This document shows positions 1 to 5,192 of a stretch of 9,266 nucleotides of DNA, in pieces. The position numbers and the translations under genes were made by a program. Each line of letters begins with the position of its first letter. The stretch's first letter is position 1. The DNA is from JBOGED01 sp050743625. Lineage in GTDB: Bacteria; Actinomycetota; Nitriliruptoria; Euzebyales; Egibacteraceae. The notes under the pieces are model-generated. The model did not search any database, was not told where the DNA came from, and worked only from the letters and a program-made list of their open reading frames with translations. Location: NCBI GenBank assembly GCA_050743625.1, contig JBOGED010000406.1:1-9266 (forward strand), written 5' to 3'.

Positions 1-145
1 CGTCGACGTCGACCGCCACGACCCGGTATTCCCGCTCCCGCAGCCAGCGAGTATGCCGCCCACCCCCACAGGCGACGTCGAGCACGGTCCCGCCCCGCGC
101 GATCAGCGGAGCGAACCGCCGGACCCAAGCGGAGGCGGCCTCTAC
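1..145 (-). CDS. SAM-dependent methyltransferase, 5' end only (runs off left edge)
   Basis: Read on the minus strand this frame gives VEAASAWVRRFAPLIARGG, then TVLDVACGGGRHTRWL, then REREYRVVAVDVD. LDVACGGGRH is the glycine-rich motif I that binds S-adenosylmethionine in class I Rossmann-fold methyltransferases, and VVAVDVD is the following strand with the acidic residue that holds the ribose. A short SAWVxRFAPLI lead just before motif I is usual in small bacterial methyltransferases of this group, so the true N-terminus should be close to 145. The odd point is the start. Between the in-frame stop upstream and motif I the frame has no ATG or GTG. It has only a TTG at 235, which would overlap the neighbouring fragment by about 90 bases, and a GTA at 145-143 preceded by a GGGAG ribosome-binding-like run. 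The start may have decayed from GTG, or the gene may use a rare codon. The substrate cannot be told from this much. Only about 48 codons are visible. Confidence 0.6.
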
Positions 146-372
146 AGGACCGACTCCCAGGCGCCCGCGGAGTAGTGGGCTGACACGGCCACCACCAAGC
201 CGGCGTCCCGCGTCATCTGCTCGGCCACGGCCCAACCGCGTTGGTTGCGATACACGATCACAAGGCTGCCGACGCCGGTAAGGACTGCGAGCAGGTCAAA
301 CCACAGGTCGGGCAAGCGTGCCAGCCCTTGCGCGAAGTACCTCTCCAAGAGCTCAACCCCCAACCAGAGCCG
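142..372 (-). pseudogene. SnoaL/NTF2-like domain protein, N-terminally truncated fragment
   Basis: The minus-strand frame ending in TAG at 144-142 reads ELLERYFAQGLARLPDLWFD, then LLAVLTGVGSLVIVYRNQRG, then WAVAEQMTRDAGLVVAVSAHYS. The pattern YFAxGLARxPDL, a hydrophobic strand, VYRNxRG, AEQM and a final AHY resembles the C-terminal two thirds of small SnoaL-like / nuclear transport factor 2-like proteins, cone-shaped alpha+beta folds with varied enzymatic or binding roles. The N-terminal helices are missing: upstream the frame hits TGA at 399-397, and the sequence there is already a plus-strand Uma2 relic. A TTG at 363 could start a 73-residue product, but that would be too short for the fold. 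I read it as a gene remnant cut at about 372. It touches the methyltransferase start and may once have been its operon partner. The assignment rests on memory of family patterns, not on a search. Confidence 0.45.
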
Positions 373-380
373 CCCGGCTA

Positions 381-438
381 GGGCAGCTCGCCATCTTCAA
401 GGACGACAGTCGAGCCGCTCGATGAAGAGATCGTCAAG
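381..438 (+). pseudogene. Relic of a Uma2-family gene (58 bp, 5' part)
   Basis: This short stretch matches the early coding part of the Uma2 gene at 2955-3017 in the same orientation. Outside one 5-base gap about 48 of 54 bases are identical. One frame gives RLGQLAIFKDD against RLGQAAILKDG, and after the gap a second frame gives VEPLDEEIVK against VELLDGEIVK, so homology is clear in both DNA and protein. The gap breaks the frame, so this is not a functional gene. Its left end abuts the truncated NTF2-like fragment, and its right end abuts the start of the NACHT gene, whose first possible ATG (422) lies inside the relic. Confidence 0.6.
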
Positions 439-442
439 GCGC

Positions 443-2827
443 ATGCCGGCGGTGGCTCGCCGCTGGCTGCTCATGGCCGTCCTGCTCGTGACGGGAGCGG
501 TCGTGTTGGCGCTGTGGGCGACGCCCCCTTCCTGGCTTGCTGGGCCTCGCGGCGTGACGGTCACCGCGCGGCGCTGGGCGCGCACACACCTGCTCAACGT
601 CGCTTTCGCGAGCCTGCTCGCCGGCACCGCCGCGTTGATCCTGCCCTTCTGGCTACGGCGGCTAGAGCGCCGCGAGGCTACCGAGCCACACCGCCAATCC
701 CGCGACCGTGTGGTCATGCTCCAGCGAGTGCGCCGCCGGTGGATCACGGGCGTCCTGGAGCAGTCGTCGGCGAACGAGGTTCGCATCAGGCTGGGGCTCA
801 CGCGCCGGCCTGACGCCGTCCTCCAAGGCGACGTGCTGCTGCGACGCCCACACGGCGGACGGGAGCCGCTGCCGGCCGGCACGCCGCTGACCCAGGTGTT
901 CGACGAGGCCGGTGGCGGGCTGCTCATCCTCGGCTCACCAGGGTCGGGCAAGACCACCGCGCTCCTAGCGCTGGCCCGCGACCTCCTCGACCGAGCCGCA
1001 GCGGACCACACCCGGCCGATACCGGTCGTGTTCAACCTGTCATCGTGGGCACCCCAGCAGCCGGCGCTTGCCGAGTGGCTGGTCGACGAGCTGCACAAGC
1101 GCTACGACGTGGCCCGGTCGATCGGGCAGCGGTGGGTAGATGGCGGTGAGATCCTGCCGCTGCTGGACGGCCTGGATGAGGTCGCGAGGTCCCATCGCGC
1201 GGACTGTGTCAAGGCGATCAACGCCTTCCAAGGCCGGCGTGGCCCTGAACGCTTCGTCGTCTGCACCCGCACCCATGAGTACGCGGCCTTGGCCACCCAG
1301 CTACGGGTAGAGGAGGCAATCGAACTCGGGCCTCCAACCCGCCAGCAGGTGCGTACCTACCTGGAGGCGACCGGCGCCGCTCTTGGAGATGTCCAGGCGG
1401 CGCTGGAGGCCGACCCCACGCTGTGGGAGCTCTTGCAGTCACCGCTGGTCCTGAGCATCGTGGCGTTGACCTACCAAGACCGGTCAGCGGACGCGCTACG
1501 GACAGCCGGCACCGCTGAGCAGCGGCTGACGGCGCTGTTCGACGCCTACACCCAGCGCATGCTCGAGCGCCGGCCCATCACCGCCCGCTACACACCCGAC
1601 CGCATGCTCCACTGGCTGCCCAGCTCGCCCGAGCGATGCGTGACCGCAGCCAGAGCGAGTTCCAGGTCGACCGCCTCACGCCGGATTGGCTGCCGCGCAA
1701 CGCCCAGCGGAGGCGCTCGGTCTTCCGCATACTCAACCCCGCAATCACCGCCGGGGTGGCTACGGGGTTGATCTTGGGACCGGTCACCGCGCTGTTCGTC
1801 GAGCTGACCGACGGGCTGCCCTTCGACCTGTCCTTCGTACTCGTCGTCGGGCTGCGCGCTACGCTGTTCTTCGGGCTGGTCGCCACGCTGTTCTTCGGGC
1901 TGGTCGCCCTACTGGCCCGCAGGTTGCTCGCGAAGAGGGGGGCAGAGCCCGTTGAAGAAGTCCGCTGGTCCTGGTCCCAGTTGACCGCTGGGCAAGCCGG
2001 CGGCCGGCGCGGCGCGCTGCGTGGCGGCCTGTTCCTTGGGCTGGCCAGCGTGCTCCTCGGGATACTCGACACGGTCGTGGGGCTGAGCGGCGAGGATGTC
2101 ACGCTGACCCTGGCCGGCGTCCTCGCCGACGCGCTGACCTTCGGGCTGGCCGGTGGGCTCGTCGGGCTGGTCGGTGGGCTGCGCGCCGCGGTACACAGTG
2201 GGCTGGTCATCGGGTCGCCCGTCGCGCTGTTCTTCTGGCTGATCGGCGATCCCGCCGTGTTCCCGGGCGGGCAGGCTGACCGACGCGCTGTCCGTGGGGC
2301 TGGCCTTTGGGGTGGTCGTGGGGCTGATCCTTGGGCTGGTCTTTGGGCTTGCCGGTGGGTTGGTCAAGGGGCTGAGCGATGACCGCACCGTTCCCAACGA
2401 AGGGATCCGGCGCTCAGCCCGCCATGCTCTTGTCCTCTGGCTGGCCGTCGGGCTGGGTGTCGGGCTGTTGTTCGGCCTGCTCCTCGGGCTGTACTCTTTT
2501 TGGGTGGCCGGCGAGCCGGATGTCAGCCGAAATGTCGGGCTGGTCGTCGGGCAGGTCTGCGGGGTGGTCGGCGGGGTGGGCTTTGGCCTGCGTTTTGGTG
2601 GGAAGGTGTGCTTGCAGCATCTTGTCTTGCGCGGGCTGCTCGCCTTTCACGGCTTCGCCCCGTTGCGTTATGTCCGCTTCCTTGACGAGGCGACCGAGCG
2701 GCTGTTCCTGCGCCGGGCCGGCAGCGGTTACATCTTCGTCCACCGGCTCCTGCTCGAGCACTTCGCCGACCGGGACGTCGCCCGTCCACCGTCCAGGGCC
2801 GAGCGACCGGTGGCCCTTCCACGATGA
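443..2827 (+). pseudogene. Membrane-anchored NACHT-domain STAND ATPase, two compensating frameshifts
   Basis: From ATG 443 the first frame has two N-terminal membrane segments (residues ~7-26 and ~50-70), then a NACHT NTPase domain. This has Walker A GSPGSGKT (164-171), a Walker B region ILPLLDGLDEV (237-247) with the doubled acidic pattern of NACHT proteins, and a sensor-like CTRTHEY (274-280). After HWL (codon 1616-1618) the reading must slip back one base: WLAQLARAMRDRSQSEF and then DRLTPDWLP continue the family pattern, while the original frame turns into low-complexity sequence and stops at 1771. A second slip (one extra G in the G/C run about 2263-2271) restores the first frame, giving PGGRLTDALSVGLAFG. 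The C-terminal half is a long Gly-Leu-rich array of membrane helices, ending in the tail FLDEATERLFLRRAGSGYIF and VHRLLLEHFAD that I recall from actinomycete NACHT proteins. Without the slips it would make about 794 residues. Bacterial NACHT proteins often act in antiphage sensing; here that is inference. ATG 422 and 473 are alternative starts, but 443 is the first ATG after the Uma2 relic. Confidence 0.8.
1861..1908 (+). repeat. Perfect 24-bp tandem duplication inside the NACHT gene
   Basis: Positions 1861-1884 and 1885-1908 are identical, base for base. The unit is a multiple of three and encodes TLFFGLVA twice in the membrane-array frame of the NACHT gene. It looks like a recent in-frame slippage duplication in a region already rich in GGGCTGGTC-like motifs. 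It lengthens the membrane segment by eight residues without breaking the frame. Confidence 0.9.
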
Positions 2828-2879
2828 CCAGAGAAAGCTCAACCCCAACCACTGGGAACACCGCGCACAGAGAGCCGCG

Positions 2880-2885
2880 TATGAT
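2880..2885 (+). promoter_or_regulatory. Possible -10 element ahead of the Uma2 gene
   Basis: TATGAT lies 21 bases upstream of the Uma2 ATG in GC-rich sequence just after the NACHT stop. It matches the bacterial -10 consensus at five of six positions. I find no convincing -35 at the usual distance. Transcription would begin near 2892, almost on the mini-frame ATG AGC GGT TAA at 2894-2905. There is no clear Shine-Dalgarno before ATG 2907, so a very short leader is plausible. Confidence 0.25.
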
Positions 2886-2906
2886 CGCGGCATGAGCGGT
2901 TAACCT

Positions 2907-3543
2907 ATGGCCGACGATCGGTGGCGCTTCACGGTCGACGAGTACGAGCGCCTGGGGCAGGCCGCCATCCTCAAGGACGGCGCCAGGGTCGAGCTGCTCG
3001 ACGGAGAGATCGTCAAGATGACACCCATCCGGCCGGCACACGCGGTGCGGTGAACTATCTGGCCGAGCTGTTGATTCGACGCCTCGCCGGCCGCGCGATC
3101 GTCATCGTGCAGAACCCGCTGCGGCTGGCGCCGTACTCGGAGCTCAGCCCGACATCGTCGCCCGCCGCCGTGACGACTACTACCGGCTCGCGCACCCCAC
3201 CGCGGAGGACGCCTTGCTGGTGATCGGGGTGGCCGAGTCCTCCCTGCGCGCCGACCGTCAGCACAAGACAGAGCTCTACGCCTACGCGAACGTCCCCGAG
3301 CTCTGGCTCGCGAACCTCGCCGCGCGGGAGGTGACGTCCTACACCAAGCCGGACGTCGGAGCGCATGGGGTGGTCCGCACCGCGCGCCCCGGCGAGAGCC
3401 TTACCCCTTCCCTGATCCCGGACCTCACCATCGCCGTCAGCGAGATATTCGGATTCGGCATCGGGAACAGGCCGCACCACCCTGCTGATCGCCCAGCCTT
3501 GACTACATGGCGGCAGCTTGGAGCGGCTTACGGAGGCTGGTAG
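2907..3543 (+). pseudogene. Uma2-family (DUF820) nuclease-fold protein, two frameshifts
   Basis: The gene starts MADDRWRFTVDEYERLGQ, followed by AAILKDGARVELLDGEIVKM and TPIRPAHA, the usual Uma2 opening. One missing base at 3044-3046 produces TGA at 3051; shifting back gives HAGAVNYLAELLIRRL and VQNPLRLAPYSE. A second missing base at 3143-3145 again needs a shift, giving QPDIVARRRDDYYRLAHP, ALLVIGVAESSLRADRQHK, then YAYANVPELWLANLAAREV and a normal C-terminus, ending at TAG 3541-3543. The restored product would be about 212 residues, slightly long for the family. Uma2 proteins have a PD-(D/E)xK-like nuclease fold of mostly unknown role and are abundant in actinobacteria and cyanobacteria. The PD aspartate (GAC 3151) is kept. 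However, the family glutamate in the VIEVAES-type motif reads glycine here (GGG 3226-3228), so even the repaired protein might lack activity. A related 58-bp relic lies at 381-438. Confidence 0.75.
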
Positions 3544-3642
3544 ACGTCGCTCGTTCGGACCAGATCATCACGTATGCGGCTCGGGCAGAGCTGGCGCACG
3601 GTCCCCACTGGGTTGGATCCATGCGCACAGACAAAGGTTGTA

Positions 3643-3655
3643 CGGTAGACTACCG
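3643..3655. promoter_or_regulatory. Palindromic operator candidate of the toxin-antitoxin operon
   Basis: CGGTAGACTACCG is a perfect inverted repeat with six-base arms around a single A, centred 27 bases before the antitoxin GTG. It contains a -10-like TAGACT (3646-3651), so a bound ribbon-helix-helix antitoxin would block the promoter. Type II antitoxins of this family commonly repress their own operon through palindromes in this place; that this one is the operator is inference. No good -35 is obvious. Confidence 0.45.
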
Positions 3656-3675
3656 GACGACGAAAGGTGGTGGCA

Positions 3676-3954
3676 GTGTCTACCATGACAAGCCGGAAAA
3701 GCCGTCGGCTGGAGTTTCGGACCTCCGAGGCTGAATACGACCTTCTTGCCGCAGCTGCCGCCGAGGCCGGCACCTCGGTCAGTGAGTTCGTCCGCTCGTT
3801 GGTCGTCGAAAGTGCTCGTCGGCTGGTTGAAGAGCGGCGTATCGTGCGCATCAGTTCTCAGCACGCGGCGGAGTTCTACGCCGCTCTCGACGATGAGAGC
3901 CTGGTGCCCCAGCTTCAAGAACTGGCCGGCCAGCCGCCACCAGAACTATCCTGA
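3676..3954 (+). CDS. Type II antitoxin, TacA-like DUF1778 ribbon-helix-helix protein
   Basis: The 92-residue product has the DUF1778 layout. An N-terminal ribbon-helix-helix DNA-binding domain (SRKSRRLEFRTSEAEYDLL, then an alanine-rich helix, then GTSVSEFVRSLVVESARRL) occupies roughly residues 5-50. A C-terminal tail with FYAALDDE (near residues 70-77) is where relatives wrap around the toxin and block its active site. It should neutralise the acetyltransferase encoded next and repress the operon. I chose GTG 3676 because AAAGGTGG (3663-3670) sits five bases upstream. ATG 3685 is the alternative but lies 14 bases from that site; GTG 3667 would fall inside it. The stop TGA 3952-3954 shares its last base with the toxin ATG, which implies translational coupling. 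The gene is intact, unlike its left-hand neighbours. Confidence 0.85.
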   Translation: MSTMTSRKSRRLEFRTSEAEYDLLAAAAAEAGTSVSEFVRSLVVESARRLVEERRIVRISSQHAAEFYAALDDESLVPQLQELAGQPPPELS

Positions 3955-4472
3955 TGGCGCAACAAGCGGCCGAGCCAATTTTCGAGTTACTCGAGGATCG
4001 TCACCTCACTCAAGCGTTCGACTGCGGCGAGCCCTCGCTCAACATCTGGTTGAGCAACCACGCACTGACCAATCAATCCCGAGATCTGTCACGCACGTAC
4101 GTCGCCGTGGATTCAAGGGACGGTCGAGTCGTTGGCTACGTCGCCCTTGTTACTGCACAGATACTCCTCGAGGAGCTGCCTCGCAGCCAGGCTCGGGGCG
4201 TCGCTGGCCTGGACGCGATCGGCGCTGTGCTCATTGCCCGCTTGGCCGTGGATCGCCTCCTTCAGCGACGCGGCTTGGGCGCTTGGCTGCTCCTGAGAGC
4301 CTTGCGCCTGTGCGTCGAGGTAGCTGATCGGGTGGCGGTGCGGGCAGTTATAGTTGATCCGCTCAATAAGTCCGCCATGGACTGGTACGCCCGATACGGT
4401 TTCGTTCCTCTACCCGACCGGGAGGACAACCGGATGTGGCTTCCAATCAAGCGCATCCGCGCTTCCTTGTAG
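3954..4472 (+). CDS. GNAT-family acetyltransferase toxin, TacT-like
   Basis: The 172-residue product matches TacT-type toxins, which acetylate the amino group of aminoacyl-tRNAs and so stop translation. Family marks are FDCGEPSLNIWLSNHA (residues 22-37), the first strands TYVAVD and VVGYVAL (48-65), the acetyl-CoA pyrophosphate-binding loop QRRGLGA (104-110) after IARLAVDRLL, and the motif-B region VDPLNKSAMDWYARYGF (134-150). In that last region Tyr145 corresponds to the tyrosine of the AFY-type segment, thought to be catalytic in relatives. The length is usual for the family and the frame is clean. It overlaps the antitoxin stop by one base (TGATG), the standard antitoxin-first arrangement. 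Which tRNA it modifies cannot be read from sequence. Gene symbols tacT and ataT are used for relatives, so I leave the symbol empty. Confidence 0.85.
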   Translation: MAQQAAEPIFELLEDRHLTQAFDCGEPSLNIWLSNHALTNQSRDLSRTYVAVDSRDGRVVGYVALVTAQILLEELPRSQARGVAGLDAIGAVLIARLAVDRLLQRRGLGAWLLLRALRLCVEVADRVAVRAVIVDPLNKSAMDWYARYGFVPLPDREDNRMWLPIKRIRASL

Positions 4473-4477
4473 TGAAG

Positions 4478-4518
4478 TTCCCAGCCACCACCGACTTGGC
4501 GGTAAACCCTGCTGGGAA
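4478..4518. terminator. Inverted repeat just after the toxin gene, terminator candidate
   Basis: TTCCCAGC (4478-4485) and GCTGGGAA (4511-4518) are perfect eight-base arms, with a possible ninth G-T pair, around a 25-base loop. The left arm begins six bases after the toxin stop. There is no T-run after the right arm, so it is not a classic intrinsic terminator. GC-rich actinobacteria often end transcripts with such stems. It could also simply protect the 3' end of the mRNA. Confidence 0.35.
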
Positions 4519-4643
4519 TGCAGAAATTTGGGGCGCTCGCTCGCAAACTCATGCGTGATACCCCCGCTTCTTCAGATCACAGCCGCGCCTGCAGCGGCTT
4601 GCTGTAACTCTAGTCCTGGGCGTAGAACGGGGGGGTGGCGAGC

Positions 4644-4816
4644 ATGACGAAGCCGGCAGCGCTTGGCGGAGTGTTCATCAGCTACCGGCGTCAGGAGACC
4701 AGACACTTGGCCGGGCGGTTATGACCGGCTTGCTGAGCGCCTTGGCGACGCGCAAGTGTTCATGGACGTCGAACTCGATCGAGCCCGGTACCGATTTCGC
4801 CGAGGCGATCGCCCGG
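4644..4816 (+). pseudogene. TIR-domain protein, N-terminal remnant in three frames
   Basis: ATG 4644, preceded by a purine-rich GGGGGGGTGGCG, opens MTKPAALGGVFISYRRQETR and HLAGRL, the hallmark first strand and helix of bacterial TIR domains. TGA at 4722 interrupts it. In the next frame YDRLAERLGDAQVFMDV follows, and one extra base near 4774 leads into a third frame with SIEPGTDFAEAIAR. Joined, these give the N-terminal half of a TIR domain up to the helix before the catalytic-region loop. The rest of the domain, including the region of the catalytic glutamate, is not visible downstream in any frame, so the gene is truncated as well as frameshifted. TIR proteins of this kind commonly degrade NAD+ in antiphage defence; this copy cannot. 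Confidence 0.7.
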
Positions 4817-5192
4817 CATGGTTTTCTACCTCGCACTGGCGACTACCTCAGTGACGGCTGTCGTAAGTTCGATCCCTCCTCCCCCGACGACGAAGTGCTG
4901 GTCTCGAACATTTGAAGGCGTGTGGGATATCGGGCGGCATTTGGCCCATTCCCATCACAGCCTACTGAGGGGCCTCAGGTACTGATCGGCCTTCACAGCC
5001 GACCAACACACCGGTCCATCGTCGGCGCTGCCCCAATCAAGCCGTACACGTAAGGCCACCAGATCATCCTCGGGTGGAGACGCGGCCCCGCCGAGCGGCA
5101 AGTCGCTGTCCGAGATCACGGTTGCCGCGATTCTACGGACCCGAACAATCTACCCAGCCTGGCCAGTTGGTGGCGAGTGGCCTGCCAACGGC
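4817..5192. other. Gene-free stretch of about 375 bp between TIR remnant and ATPase gene
   Basis: I see no convincing coding sequence on either strand. Two short inverted repeats lie here: CTGAGG-GG-CCTCAG (4965-4978), and TCGGC with GCCGA (4986-4990 and 4998-5002). They sit downstream of the minus-strand ATPase gene, about 190-230 bases past its stop, and could end its transcript, but neither has a T-run. A 55-codon plus-strand frame from ATG 4818 to TGA 4985 has a hydrophobic start but matches nothing I know. Confidence 0.4.

Noticed and set aside
1610..1625. Programmed -1 frameshift in the NACHT gene
   Set aside because: The local sequence ACTGGCTGCCCAG has no X-XXY-YYZ slippery heptamer. 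The second change downstream is in the other direction, so simple mutation or sequence error fits better.
1909..2893. Long minus-strand open frames rich in Pro, Gln and Ser opposite the NACHT gene
   Set aside because: They are the antisense of GGGCTGGTC-type Gly-Leu codons, show low-complexity composition, and have no recognisable domain or ribosome-binding site.
3507..3734. 75-codon plus-strand frame overlapping the toxin-antitoxin promoter
   Set aside because: It runs across the operator and antitoxin start in another frame and has no domain signature.
4818..4985. 55-codon frame starting MVFYLALATTSV as a small secreted or membrane protein
   Set aside because: It has no ribosome-binding site, overlaps the end of the TIR remnant, and the rest of the product is featureless.
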